Shown piece by piece: positions 19,284 to 28,422 of a DNA stretch of 64,000 nucleotides; the stretch's first letter is position 1; every line of letters begins with the position of its first letter. The stretch spans positions 372,001-436,000 of the forward strand of contig NZ_VUNE01000001.1 of the NCBI RefSeq assembly GCF_009695815.1. The letters run 5' to 3'. Position numbers and translations under genes: made by a program. The notes beneath the pieces were generated by a model. It saw nothing but the letters and a program-made list of their open reading frames with translations. It was not told the DNA's origin and searched no databases. The DNA is from Peptostreptococcus porci. Its GTDB lineage: Bacteria > Bacillota > Clostridia > Peptostreptococcales > Peptostreptococcaceae.

Positions 19284-19289
19284 TATAAT
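19284..19289 (+). promoter_or_regulatory. Extended -10 promoter element for mscL
   Basis: TGG directly precedes TATAAT, an extended -10 box, about 65 bases before the mscL start. No well-placed -35 box was seen. Confidence 0.5.
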
Positions 19290-19353
19290 ATACTAACATA
19301 GATTTCATAATTTATAAAAAAAATAATTTTAGAATATTGAATTGGAGGAAAAT

Positions 19354-19746
19354 ATGAAAGGATTTATGAAAGAATTTAAAGAATTTGCTATGAAAGGTAA
19401 TGTACTTGACATGGCAGTTGGAGTTGTAATCGGTGCAGCATTTGGTGCTATCGTTACTGCTTTGGTTGAAAAAGTGATAATGCCATTAGTTGGTATTATA
19501 GCAGGTGGTGTTGATATATCAGGTTTGGCTGTCAAAGTTGGAAGTGCAAATCTTGAGTACGGAGCATTTTTACAGGCTATAATCAATTTCTTGATAATAG
19601 CATTCAGTGTATTTGTTTTTGTAAAGATAATAAATACTGCAGCTGGTAAGTTCAAAAAGGAAGAAGAAGCTGTTGAAGAAGTACCAGCAGTAGATCCACA
19701 ATTGGAATTATTGACTGAGATTAGAGACTTATTGGCAAAGAAATAA
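19354..19746 (+). CDS. mscL: Large-conductance mechanosensitive channel MscL
   Basis: A 130-residue channel subunit that forms a pentamer in the membrane and releases solutes under osmotic down-shock. The N-terminal amphipathic helix (MKGFMKEFKEFAMKGN) leads into TM1 with NVLDMAVGVVIGAAFGAIV, the conserved gate region. A Gly-rich periplasmic loop, TM2 and a charged C-terminal helix follow. The length is normal for the family. The ATG at 19354 lies after GGAGGA by six bases. Confidence 0.95.
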   Translation: MKGFMKEFKEFAMKGNVLDMAVGVVIGAAFGAIVTALVEKVIMPLVGIIAGGVDISGLAVKVGSANLEYGAFLQAIINFLIIAFSVFVFVKIINTAAGKFKKEEEAVEEVPAVDPQLELLTEIRDLLAKK

Positions 19747-19801
19747 TTAATTATTTTAATAAGGTATTTTAAACTATTTGGAGGAGTTCTGGAGGTCGTA
19801 T

Positions 19802-20320
19802 ATGGATAACAATAGTAGAAGAAAAATGATAATTGAACATTTGTCGAATTCTACAAAGCCTGTTTCTGCTTCATTTTTGGCAGAATTATTTTGTGTGAGT
19901 AGACAGATTATTGTTGGAGATATCGCCCTCCTAAGAGCTTCTGAGCATAATATTATTTCAACGAATAGAGGTTATATTTTAGATGATATCATGAGAAAAA
20001 AACATACTAGGGTATTTAAGGTTTCTCATGATGAAATGCGCACTGAAGAAGAATTGAATATTATAGTTGATTTTGGTGGTAAAATACTGGATGTCTATGT
20101 TATTCATGAGCTTTATGGGAAAATAAGTGCAAAGCTAGATCTTTCAAATAGAAATCATGTGCAGAATTTTTTGGAGTGTCTTGATGGAAATGCGAACAAG
20201 CCGCTATGCAAGTTGACAGACAATGTTCATTATCATACTGTTGAAGCAGAAAGTGAGGAAGATCTTGATTTAATTGAGAAAAAACTTGTTGAGGGGGGAT
20301 TTCTTATTGATGAAAAATAG
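19802..20320 (+). CDS. NiaR-like transcriptional repressor (HTH_11 plus 3H domain)
   Basis: A 172-residue regulator. The N-terminal helix-turn-helix (about residues 8-60, RRKMIIEHLSNS...AELFCVSRQIIVGDIALLR) is followed by a 3H domain (about 72-170) whose three conserved histidines can be placed at VIHELYG, NRNHVQNF and VHYHTVEAE. NiaR (YrxA) senses nicotinate and represses NAD-precursor genes. No nad gene is in the window, so its targets lie elsewhere or it regulates the downstream run. ATG 19802 follows GGAGG by seven bases. Its 3' end overlaps the TatD-like gene by eleven bases. Confidence 0.82.
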   Translation: MDNNSRRKMIIEHLSNSTKPVSASFLAELFCVSRQIIVGDIALLRASEHNIISTNRGYILDDIMRKKHTRVFKVSHDEMRTEEELNIIVDFGGKILDVYVIHELYGKISAKLDLSNRNHVQNFLECLDGNANKPLCKLTDNVHYHTVEAESEEDLDLIEKKLVEGGFLIDEK

Positions 20321-21116
20321 TAATAATATATTAAAAGAAAAAGGAAATAAAGCTTTATTATACGACTTTCACACTCATGTTGAAAATATAGATGAGTTGG
20401 AGTCGTATTTTGATTTAAACATTATTCCCATTATAAATATTAGTAATTTTCATGAGTGGGAAATTTTAAAAAAAAGCGACAAGTGGGAAAAATATTCTGA
20501 ATCGATAAATAATAATTTTTACATTAGTGTTGGAGTTCATCCTTTTGACAGTACACCATGGAGTGAAAAAACAGAAATATTTTATAATAATCTGTCAAAA
20601 TATTCGTCATTTGTTGGAGAAATAGGAATGGATTCGTGCTGGTCAAATGTGGATAAAAGTATTCAAAAATCAAACTTTGAGAAAAGTTTATATTTTGCGT
20701 ATAAAAATAATTTTCCTGTTATTTTGCATACAAAGAATATGGAAGGCGAAATTTATGATATAATAAGAAAATACAGTCTGCGATTTATTGTTCATTGGTA
20801 TAGTTGTGAAAATTATATAGATGAGTATATTTCCTTAGGGTGTTATTTTACTTTTGGACCAGCTTTGTTGGAGGATAAAAATATAAGGACTTTGGCAAAA
20901 AAGGTTCCATTAGATAGAATATTGATTGAAACTGACGGTTTATGTGCATTAAAATGGTTGTATAATAAAGATGTCAGTGAAAATGAGTTGAGATATTATC
21001 TAGAAATTACGATAGATGAAATAGCCCAGATAAAGGGAATTTCGCCAAGGAAAATGGTAGATATTGTAAATACAAATTCAGAATTTTTATTGAGAAAGGG
21101 TGATAAAAATGGTTAA
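20310..21116 (+). CDS. TatD-like metal-dependent hydrolase
   Basis: A 268-residue TIM-barrel protein. TatD-family metal sites can be followed: YDFHTHV (HxH), YISVGVHPF, VGEIGMDS (Glu), ILHTKN (His), IVHWYSC (His) and ILIETDG (Asp). TatD proteins are cytoplasmic metal-dependent hydrolases, some with 3'-5' DNase activity. Identity outside the motifs looks low, so the substrate may differ. The ATG at 20310 lies after GAGGGGGGA and overlaps the regulator gene. The next gene begins before this one stops, so the three are translationally coupled. Confidence 0.8.
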   Translation: MKNSNNILKEKGNKALLYDFHTHVENIDELESYFDLNIIPIINISNFHEWEILKKSDKWEKYSESINNNFYISVGVHPFDSTPWSEKTEIFYNNLSKYSSFVGEIGMDSCWSNVDKSIQKSNFEKSLYFAYKNNFPVILHTKNMEGEIYDIIRKYSLRFIVHWYSCENYIDEYISLGCYFTFGPALLEDKNIRTLAKKVPLDRILIETDGLCALKWLYNKDVSENELRYYLEITIDEIAQIKGISPRKMVDIVNTNSEFLLRKGDKNG

Positions 21117-22797
21117 TTATAGTGAGGGCAGTCAGTCGCCAGTAATAATCAATTATAAGGAAACATATTACAAGGATATTTTTGAGCTTGTCAACAGCAA
21201 GGAATTGGAGAAATTGATGCTGAGTTATGTTTCAATAATAAAAAAGAGAAATGGAAAAATTGCGAGGTTCTTGATAGGAGAAAAATCAAAGCATCAAGCA
21301 GCCAGCGATTTTATTCTTTGTTTGAAGAAAATACTTATTTTGGAAATAGATGAGATAGAGGATGATTATTTAAAGGATAAAAATTTATTTTTAAAAACTT
21401 TTGAAGATATTTATACTTATTTTAGGAGTAGACTTAAATTTGGTGTAATAGAGCTAAATAACAGCGTGTTGACAGCGAAAAGATTTATTGAGATAGACAA
21501 TCACTTTAATAATATGGTTTTGAATTTTTATAGAACGATTGGTGAGAAGCTACAAGGGCACCAAAATCAGGTATATAGACAACTAAATCCAGGCTCAAAT
21601 GCTTGTATTCTATTAAATAATATCGAATGGCAGTCAGGAGATACATATAGAAAGCTGGCTGCAATTCCATTTATCAGTACGATAATGCTACATTCGCCTT
21701 TATTAGTTCATCCAGCCTCAAATAAGAGGGTTGGTACTTTCGATGAAATATTCACTCATCCTATGGTCGAGTATAATGAAAGTCCGGAAAACTGGTTCTG
21801 TTATCCAGCCAAAATAGGGGAAAGTCTTGCATTTATATATTTCCACAAAGATTTTATGCCTAGTGGTGTTTCTTTGGCAAATCTTTTCGAATTGGCAACA
21901 GTAGATGAAATAAGATATAAAAAACCAGATTTGATTTGCTTATTTGGTATGAACACTGATAAAGAGGGTTGCAAATTCTATCATGACAAAGAAAATGACA
22001 TATATGTTGGACAGGTTGCCTACAATAAAAAGGCTGAGTATTTTGGTTATATCAAAAAGACCTGTTTGACACTTCATAATGTATCCATGATATCAAAAAA
22101 GAAGCTTCCTATTCATGGTGCAATGGTAAGTATTACATTGATGGATGGAAGCACAAAGAATATTGCATTTTTGGGTGACTCGGGTGCGGGAAAATCCGAA
22201 ACAATAGAAGCCTTAAGGATGATATCAGATGATCAAATTAGAGATATGGACATTGTATTTGATGATATGGGAAGTTTCTATTTGAAAGATGGACAAGTAT
22301 ATGCAAAGGGTACAGAGATAGGAGCCTTTGTCAGATTGGATGACCTTGAAAGTGGTGCTGCATATAGAGATATGGATAGAAGTATTTTCTTCAATCCAGA
22401 ATCTACCAATGCCAGAGTCGTAATTCCAGTTTCAACATACAAGGATATAGTTAAGGGCGTTAAGGTCGATATGTTCCTTTATGCCAATAACTATGACGAA
22501 AAAATTGGACTTAACTATTTTACAAATGTGCAAGAAGCAAAGTCTGTGTTCGTTGAAGGAAAGAGAAAGGCATTAGGTACGACTGATGAAAAAGGAATCA
22601 GCAAGACATATTTTGCAAATCCTTTTGGTCCAGAACAGAAGCAAGAGGAAACAGAACCGTTGATAGATGAGATATTTGAAGCCTTGTTTGTTACAAACAC
22701 AAAGGTTGGAGAGATATATACTCAGCTTGGAGTGAATAATTCTGGTGAAGCTATCAAAGAATCTGCAAAGCAATTACTTGACGAATTATATAGATAG
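21109..22797 (+). CDS. HPr kinase/PEP carboxykinase-fold P-loop protein of unknown function
   Basis: A 562-residue cytoplasmic protein. The last 210 residues carry a P-loop, LGDSGAGKSETIEALRM, close to the HPr kinase/phosphorylase form (GDSGxGKSE). A Walker-B-like DMDIVFDDMGSF and RVVIPVSTYKDI follow, a layout shared with ATP-type PEP carboxykinase. The N-terminal 300 residues are of a type I do not recognise; they are helical and contain KIGESLAFIYFHKDF. It may be annotated as a PEPCK-like protein, but the length and N-terminus do not fit housekeeping PckA or HprK. It overlaps the TatD-like gene by eight bases. The reaction is unknown. Confidence 0.7.
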   Translation: MVNYSEGSQSPVIINYKETYYKDIFELVNSKELEKLMLSYVSIIKKRNGKIARFLIGEKSKHQAASDFILCLKKILILEIDEIEDDYLKDKNLFLKTFEDIYTYFRSRLKFGVIELNNSVLTAKRFIEIDNHFNNMVLNFYRTIGEKLQGHQNQVYRQLNPGSNACILLNNIEWQSGDTYRKLAAIPFISTIMLHSPLLVHPASNKRVGTFDEIFTHPMVEYNESPENWFCYPAKIGESLAFIYFHKDFMPSGVSLANLFELATVDEIRYKKPDLICLFGMNTDKEGCKFYHDKENDIYVGQVAYNKKAEYFGYIKKTCLTLHNVSMISKKKLPIHGAMVSITLMDGSTKNIAFLGDSGAGKSETIEALRMISDDQIRDMDIVFDDMGSFYLKDGQVYAKGTEIGAFVRLDDLESGAAYRDMDRSIFFNPESTNARVVIPVSTYKDIVKGVKVDMFLYANNYDEKIGLNYFTNVQEAKSVFVEGKRKALGTTDEKGISKTYFANPFGPEQKQEETEPLIDEIFEALFVTNTKVGEIYTQLGVNNSGEAIKESAKQLLDELYR

Positions 22798-22808
22798 GCG
22801 TTGATAAT

Positions 22809-23273
22809 ATGAAGGTTAAAGGTGTGAACAAAAAAATTATTAAGGAAACCTCAATAATAATGATACCATTGTTTTTGCTCAATTTTGTCTTGACGAAGCT
22901 TGGTTTTTCATGGGCGATATATCCATATCAAACGATTATTATTTTATCCTTTTCAATAATTTTTGTATATTCCAAGAATATTTTGAGTAGAGATATTAAC
23001 ATATATAAAAAAAGTAGATTTACGATGCTCTTGATGGGTGCCATTTCGGGTATAACTTTGATTTCAGGAGTAAGGGATATCATGAGTGGCGAATTGAAGA
23101 TTATTGTAAACGGTGTGCTGAGTGTTGAATTTTGTCATTTAATATTATGTGTGTTTTTTATGGGATTGTTCATTTCATATGCCTATATTGAGGTGTTGAA
23201 CAGAGAAATAATTTTACAATTGGATTTGAAAGGAGATGAAGCTGACCAAGCGAAAAATAATGACAAACATTAG
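22809..23273 (+). CDS. Small four-helix membrane protein of unknown family
   Basis: A 154-residue protein with about four membrane helices (near residues 15-33, 38-56, 73-92 and 112-133) and a charged C-terminal tail. No family was recognised. It starts twelve bases after the P-loop protein and its 3' end overlaps the next ABC gene by about 38 bases if that gene starts at 23236. It could be an accessory subunit of the ABC exporter; this rests on position only. Confidence 0.65.
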   Translation: MKVKGVNKKIIKETSIIMIPLFLLNFVLTKLGFSWAIYPYQTIIILSFSIIFVYSKNILSRDINIYKKSRFTMLLMGAISGITLISGVRDIMSGELKIIVNGVLSVEFCHLILCVFFMGLFISYAYIEVLNREIILQLDLKGDEADQAKNNDKH

Positions 23274-25017
23274 TTTAATAAAGAGTGTATTACCATATTT
23301 TAAGAGATATAAGAACATATTGATAATAGACTTGTTTTGTGCAGCTTTGACAACTGCATCAGAAATGGTCTTGCCATTGATATTGAGATATATCGCAAAT
23401 ATAGGTATGGTGGATACTTCATCAATAAGCGTGCAAATAATTATCAGATTAGGATTGCTATTTGTGGTAATAAAGATAATTGAGCTCATTGCTGTTTACT
23501 ATATGGCTTCAATAGGACATATAATGGGAGCGAAAATAGAAACCGACATGAGACAAGACGTGTACTCGCATCTTCAAACATTGTCGGATAACTACTACAA
23601 TGAGACAAAGGTTGGTCAAATAATGTCTAGGATGACTAACGATTTGTTTGATATAACAGAGTTTTCTCATCATTGTCCGGAAGAATATTTTATAGGTGCA
23701 ATAAAGCTTTTCGTTTCATTCATCATTTTGGTTAATATAAATGTTGAGCTAACGATTGCTATTTTCGTCATGATACCTATAATGTTTATGAGCTCAAGCA
23801 AGTTTAAAAATAAAATGCGTAATGAACAGAAAAAGCAAAGAGTTCATATTGGAGATTTGAATTCGAGTATTGAAGATAGCTTACTTGGGATAAAAGTAGT
23901 GAAGAGCTTTGCTAATGAGGATATAGAGTTTGAAAAATTTCAGAAAGACAACAATAAGTTTCTTTCGATTAAGGAAAGATTCTATAAATCAATGGCTGGG
24001 TTTAATACCGTTAATAGAAGTATAGATGGGCTAATGTATCTTATAGTAATTGTATTTGGTGGAATTCTAATAATGAAAAAGAGGATTGAACCAGGTGATA
24101 TGTTGGCTTATGTAATGTATGTAACATCATTATTGGCAACTGTAAAAAGAATAATAGAGTTTACGGAGCAATTCCAAAAAGGTATGACTGGAATCGAAAG
24201 GTTCAATGAGGTTATGTCTATAGAGTCTGAAATAGTAGATTCAGAAAATGCTATAGAGCTTGATTCGGTACAGGGCGAAATAGAGTTCAATAGTGTATCA
24301 TTTAGATACAAAGAAAATCTTGATTACGTATTGAAGGACTTTAATTTAAAAATAAAAAAAGGTCAAAATATAGCATTAGTAGGACCTTCTGGAAGTGGAA
24401 AAACAACTGTTTGTGCATTGATACCAAGATTTTATGATGTAACTAGTGGTGAAATATTGTTAGATGGCATAAATATTACCGACATTACTATGAAATCTCT
24501 GAGAAATAATATAGGTATAGTGCAGCAGGATGTGTATCTGTTTTCTGGTACAATAAAAGAAAATATTGCTTATGGAAAGCAGGACGCAACTGATGAAGAA
24601 ATAGTTGAAGCTGCAAAAATGGCAGGTGCATATGATTTCATCATGGAGCTTGAGCATGGATTTGATACATATGTCGGTGAAAGAGGCGTCAAACTATCTG
24701 GTGGTCAAAAACAGAGAATTTCAATTGCTCGAGTATTTTTAAAGAACCCACCTATTCTTATTCTAGATGAAGCGACCTCTGCTTTGGATAACAATAGTGA
24801 GCTGGTGGTTCAAGAATCGTTGGAAAAATTGTCAAAAGGAAGAACCACGATTACAATTGCACATAGATTGACGACAATTCAAGATGCCGACTTAATTATC
24901 GTAATGAGCAGTGAGGGAATACTTGAGAGAGGAACACATGAAGAACTGATGAATAAAAAATCATACTATTATGGTTTATATACAAAATCAGGAAATAATA
25001 ACAGCATTGTGTATTAA
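23236..25017 (+). CDS. ABC exporter half-transporter, canonical
   Basis: A 593-residue fused membrane/ATPase protein. The exporter membrane domain spans about residues 20-320. The nucleotide-binding domain is canonical: Walker A GPSGSGKTT, signature LSGGQKQR, Walker B ILILDEATSALD and switch TIAHRL. It is therefore expected to work as a homodimer. AAAGGAG directly abuts ATG 23236, so translation may instead begin at ATG 23260 (MTNISLIKS), although that has no ribosome-binding site of its own; the start is uncertain. It is the last gene of the 19.8-25.0 kb run. The substrate is unknown. Confidence 0.88.
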   Translation: MKLTKRKIMTNISLIKSVLPYFKRYKNILIIDLFCAALTTASEMVLPLILRYIANIGMVDTSSISVQIIIRLGLLFVVIKIIELIAVYYMASIGHIMGAKIETDMRQDVYSHLQTLSDNYYNETKVGQIMSRMTNDLFDITEFSHHCPEEYFIGAIKLFVSFIILVNINVELTIAIFVMIPIMFMSSSKFKNKMRNEQKKQRVHIGDLNSSIEDSLLGIKVVKSFANEDIEFEKFQKDNNKFLSIKERFYKSMAGFNTVNRSIDGLMYLIVIVFGGILIMKKRIEPGDMLAYVMYVTSLLATVKRIIEFTEQFQKGMTGIERFNEVMSIESEIVDSENAIELDSVQGEIEFNSVSFRYKENLDYVLKDFNLKIKKGQNIALVGPSGSGKTTVCALIPRFYDVTSGEILLDGINITDITMKSLRNNIGIVQQDVYLFSGTIKENIAYGKQDATDEEIVEAAKMAGAYDFIMELEHGFDTYVGERGVKLSGGQKQRISIARVFLKNPPILILDEATSALDNNSELVVQESLEKLSKGRTTITIAHRLTTIQDADLIIVMSSEGILERGTHEELMNKKSYYYGLYTKSGNNNSIVY

Positions 25018-25057
25018 ATGTATAAAAAAGATTATCTGATATAGTGTTATTAAAAAA

Positions 25058-25107
25058 AGAGATACATATTTTATTCAAAAAAGGATAAATGTGTGATCTC
25101 TTTTTTT
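25058..25107 (+). terminator. Terminator closing the 19.8-25.0 kb run
   Basis: The arms agagatacatattttatt and ataaatgtgtgatctct form a long imperfect stem followed by seven Ts, 40 bases after the ABC gene. Confidence 0.8.
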
Positions 25108-25228
25108 ACTTGTATTTTTTGATAATTTTTTAATATAGAGGAAAATTAATAGAATAAAACTTAAAAAAAATGAAAAAGCCACTTTGCTGATTATAGCTCT
25201 TATATTTTTTGTTCTTAAAATTTATGTA

Positions 25229-25289
25229 TTTACAAAAAATAAAAAAGACATTATAATAAATATATAAACATATGAACAGTTATTCATAT
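25229..25289 (+). promoter_or_regulatory. Promoter and ArsR/CadC-type operator of the metal-resistance operon
   Basis: TTTACA (25229-25234), a 17-base spacer and TATAAT (25252-25257) form a strong promoter. Just after it, at 25270-25289, atatgaa and ttcatat form an inverted repeat with six bases between. ArsR/SmtB sensors such as CadC and CzrA bind repeats of this kind at the transcription start to block it until metal is present. Confidence 0.75.
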
Positions 25290-25324
25290 ATTATTATAAA
25301 TAATTTTTTTGAAGGGAGAATACT

Positions 25325-25783
25325 ATGGCTCGTGAGTTGAAAAATGGAATTATTTCAAATGATAAGGATGTAAACGACTTAATAAATGTAGATAAAATAG
25401 AGGTTTGCGTTTTGGAAAACGAAACAGATATTGAAGTATGTGATATTCAAAAAACTAACGATAAATTGGTTGAAGAAATCAAGAGGAGTATACCGAGAAA
25501 TGAGGTTTTGGATGATTTATCAGAATTGTTCAAGGTATTCGGAGATATTACAAGGATAAAGATAATTTATGCAATAAAAGATAATGAGATGTGTGTTTGT
25601 GATATAGCAAAGTTTTTGGGAATGAGTCAATCAGCCATATCTCATCAGTTAAGAGTGCTTAAAAAGGCAAGGCTGGTAAAATATAGGAGAGAGGGAAAGA
25701 CTGTGTACTATTCACTGGATGATGAACATGTAAATAAGATATTCGAGTTCGGATTATCTCATGTCAATGAAATGTACTATTAA
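25325..25783 (+). CDS. ArsR/SmtB family metal-sensing repressor (CadC-like)
   Basis: A 152-residue regulator. A 60-residue N-terminal extension precedes the winged-helix domain (about 62-145), which contains ELFKVFGDITRIKIIYAI, the metal-site motif EMCVCDIA and recognition helix SQSAISHQLRVLKKARL. The pair of Cys in CVCD plus an N-terminal Cys is the CadC alpha-3N type of site, which binds Cd, Pb or Zn. The gene lies twelve bases before the metal ATPase. A strong promoter and inverted repeat upstream suggest autoregulation. Confidence 0.9.
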   Translation: MARELKNGIISNDKDVNDLINVDKIEVCVLENETDIEVCDIQKTNDKLVEEIKRSIPRNEVLDDLSELFKVFGDITRIKIIYAIKDNEMCVCDIAKFLGMSQSAISHQLRVLKKARLVKYRREGKTVYYSLDDEHVNKIFEFGLSHVNEMYY

Positions 25784-25795
25784 GGGAGGTTTTTT

Positions 25796-28015
25796 ATGAA
25801 GGTTGAGTTTGTTTTGGGTGGATTAAATTGTGCACACTGCGCTGGTATTATTGAGGAAAAAGTAAAAAAAATGGAAGGCGTCGATAGTGCGTCTTTAAAT
25901 TTTGTAAACAAAAAATTAATAGCAAATATAAAGGAAAATGAAAATGTTACAGAGCAAATTGGATATATTAGAAATATTATCGACACAACTGAGCCTGGGT
26001 TAAAAATAGAGGTATTAGGACAAGGTATTGAAAATAATTCTGATAGAGAATCAAAAAGTGAATCATGTTCTTGCTCTTCTTCTTGCTCATCATGTTCTAC
26101 TGAAGCCGATAAAAGTAATAGTAGTATATTTAGAGTTGAGAATGAAGAAAAGTTAAAAATAATATCTATTGCTGTGGCTATTATTCTTAGTTTGTCGGCA
26201 TATGTATTTAAATCGGTATTAGAAAATGAAATTGTTGCGAATGCATTATTTGTTGTAGCATATCTTGTGGCGGGGTACGAGGTTTTGGGAGATGCTATTA
26301 GAAATATATTCAAAGGTAAGCTGATGGATGAAAATTTCTTGATGTCGGTAGCGACAATTGGTGCGTTGATAATTGGAGAATATCCGGAAGCAGTTGGAGT
26401 AATGGTTTTTTATTCAATTGGCGAGTTGCTTGAATCACAGGCTGTTTCGAAGTCTAGAAAAGATATCGAGTCACTTATGAATATAAAGCCGGATGTAGCA
26501 AATTTACTAGTTGATGGTGAAATAGTTCAAGTTAGTCCTGAAAGTGTGAATATAGGGGATATAATTGTTGTAAGAGTTGGAGAAAAGGTCCCTCTTGATG
26601 GAAAGGTTATCAAGGGAAATAGTATGTTTGATACTTCTGCGATTACTGGTGAGTCTGTATTAAAAAGCATAAAAAAAGGCGAAAGAGTGCTTTCAGGTGT
26701 AATCAATAAAAAATCAGTAGTTACAGTTGAAGTTGAAAAGTTAATGAAGGATTCTACGGTGTCAAGGATACTTGATATGGTTGAAAATGCTACTTCAAAA
26801 AAATCAAAGACAGAAAATTTTATTTCTGTTTTTGCTAAATATTATACACCGATTGTCGTGAGCTTGGCTTTATTGCTGGCAATTGCTCCTACATTGATTT
26901 TAGGAGAACCATTCTCTAAGTGGGCATATAGAGGGCTGGTATTCTTGGTTGTATCTTGTCCATGTGCATTAGTTTTATCAATACCACTTACGTATTTTTC
27001 CGGAATAGGAATATCATCAAAGAATGGTATTCTAGTGAAGGGAAGTAATTATCTTGAGGCGTTGAGAAAAGTGAATACAGTGGTTTTGGATAAGACGGGA
27101 ACAATTACAAAGGGTACATTTGAAGTTTCAAATGTTGTGTTAAGTGATGGCGTCACAGAGAGAGAAATATTCGAATATGCTGGAATTGCAGAAAGTAGAT
27201 CTACACATCCTATTGCGATTTCAATAGTGAAATATGCTTCAGGTATTTTGGAGATTGATGAGATTGTAGATGAGAAGAATATGACGGAGTACGAAGAAAT
27301 ATCTTCTCATGGAGTAAAGATGGTGTATGAGGGAAAGGAAATCCTTGCAGGTAACTACAGATTGATGCAAAAATTTGGGATTTCGTATTCTGAGAGCGAG
27401 AACTCCTCCACAAAAGTTCATGTGGCTGTTGATGGATTGTATCTAGGACGTATAGAAATATCAGATGAAATAAAAGCTGGAATAGCCGAAACTATTGATA
27501 AGTTGAAAAATATTGGAATAGAGAGAGTTGTAATGCTAACTGGAGATACAGGGCTAGTTGCTAAAGAAGTTTCAGATATTGCAGGTCTTGATGAATACCA
27601 TGCCAATTTACTTCCAGTAGATAAGGTTAATTTATTGGAGCAGATTATTGAATCAAATGGTGGAAAAGGAAATGTAGCATTTATTGGTGATGGAATTAAT
27701 GATGCACCTGTAATTGCTAGATCTGATGTTGGAATATCTATGGGTGGAATGGGATCAGATGCAGCGATTGAGGCATCGGATGTCGTATTTATGACTGATG
27801 AGATTTCCAAAATGCCTATAGCCATAAGAATAGCCAAATTTACAAGTAAAATTTCGTGGCAAAATATTTTCTTAGCCATGGGGATAAAAATAATCGTTCT
27901 ATTTTTAAGTGTGTTTGGTTTGGCAAATATGTGGCTGGCTATATTCGCAGATGTTGGTGTGGCTGTATTGGCAGTTTTAAATTCTTTGCGTGTGCTAAAT
28001 GAGGATTACAGGTAG
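25796..28015 (+). CDS. cadA: Heavy-metal P1B-type ATPase (Cd/Zn/Pb exporter, CadA-like)
   Basis: A 739-residue metal efflux pump. The N-terminal heavy-metal domain has GLNCAHCAG (residues 7-15), followed by an unusual Cys/Ser cluster, CSCSSSCSSCSTE, near residue 88. The membrane metal site is SCPCALVLS (CPC), the phosphorylation site DKTGTITKG and the hinge GDGINDAP. The CPC motif and the partnership with a CadC-like sensor indicate export of Cd, Zn or Pb. AGGGAGG precedes the ATG by six bases. A short stem-loop follows the gene. Confidence 0.93.
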   Translation: MKVEFVLGGLNCAHCAGIIEEKVKKMEGVDSASLNFVNKKLIANIKENENVTEQIGYIRNIIDTTEPGLKIEVLGQGIENNSDRESKSESCSCSSSCSSCSTEADKSNSSIFRVENEEKLKIISIAVAIILSLSAYVFKSVLENEIVANALFVVAYLVAGYEVLGDAIRNIFKGKLMDENFLMSVATIGALIIGEYPEAVGVMVFYSIGELLESQAVSKSRKDIESLMNIKPDVANLLVDGEIVQVSPESVNIGDIIVVRVGEKVPLDGKVIKGNSMFDTSAITGESVLKSIKKGERVLSGVINKKSVVTVEVEKLMKDSTVSRILDMVENATSKKSKTENFISVFAKYYTPIVVSLALLLAIAPTLILGEPFSKWAYRGLVFLVVSCPCALVLSIPLTYFSGIGISSKNGILVKGSNYLEALRKVNTVVLDKTGTITKGTFEVSNVVLSDGVTEREIFEYAGIAESRSTHPIAISIVKYASGILEIDEIVDEKNMTEYEEISSHGVKMVYEGKEILAGNYRLMQKFGISYSESENSSTKVHVAVDGLYLGRIEISDEIKAGIAETIDKLKNIGIERVVMLTGDTGLVAKEVSDIAGLDEYHANLLPVDKVNLLEQIIESNGGKGNVAFIGDGINDAPVIARSDVGISMGGMGSDAAIEASDVVFMTDEISKMPIAIRIAKFTSKISWQNIFLAMGIKIIVLFLSVFGLANMWLAIFADVGVAVLAVLNSLRVLNEDYR

Positions 28016-28095
28016 AGGTTTTAAAAAATTAAATTTTTATAAAATATATTAACAAACAAAAATGAAAATGTTATAATTTAATTAAAATAAAGTGT

Positions 28096-28123
28096 ATGAG
28101 ATATTTTGATAAAGATATCTCAT
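28096..28123 (+). terminator. Terminator after cadA
   Basis: The arms atgagatat and atatctcat surround a ten-base loop and are followed by an AT-rich stretch with several Ts. Confidence 0.6.
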
Positions 28124-28223
28124 ATTATTTTTCAAAAAAAGAATAAATACTTTAAAAATATGTGAAAAAAAACGAGAATAGTATTTTTTTGCAGTTTTAA
28201 GTTTATTTTTTTTTCTTACTGCC

Positions 28224-28334
28224 TATAATATGATTGGAGAGATTAATATATTGATTTTTGTTTGATGATGTTTTGTAATATTGGCTTAACTGGAGGTGAA
28301 AATATTTAATTACAACAATTTATGTGTTGTAATA
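28224..28334 (+). promoter_or_regulatory. Leader of the sigma-factor gene: -10 box, orphan Shine-Dalgarno, hairpin
   Basis: TATAAT at 28224-28229 is a possible -10 box. A full GGAGGTGA at 28292-28299 is followed by no normal start codon, only ATT then TAA. Directly after it attacaaca and tgttgtaat (28309-28334) form a hairpin followed by ATTATTTTT. The layout is like a minimal leader unit with an attenuator, but no function is shown. Confidence 0.4.
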
Positions 28335-28422
28335 TTATTTTTGAATTATTATTTTTCAAGGTTGAATGCGATGTAATTTTTCTTAGGTATTTTTTGATGA
28401 TATGTTGGAGGGAATACATGGC

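Noticed and set aside
21109-22797. Ordinary PEP carboxykinase
   Set aside because: The P-loop is closer to HPr kinase, and the first 300 residues do not fit PckA.
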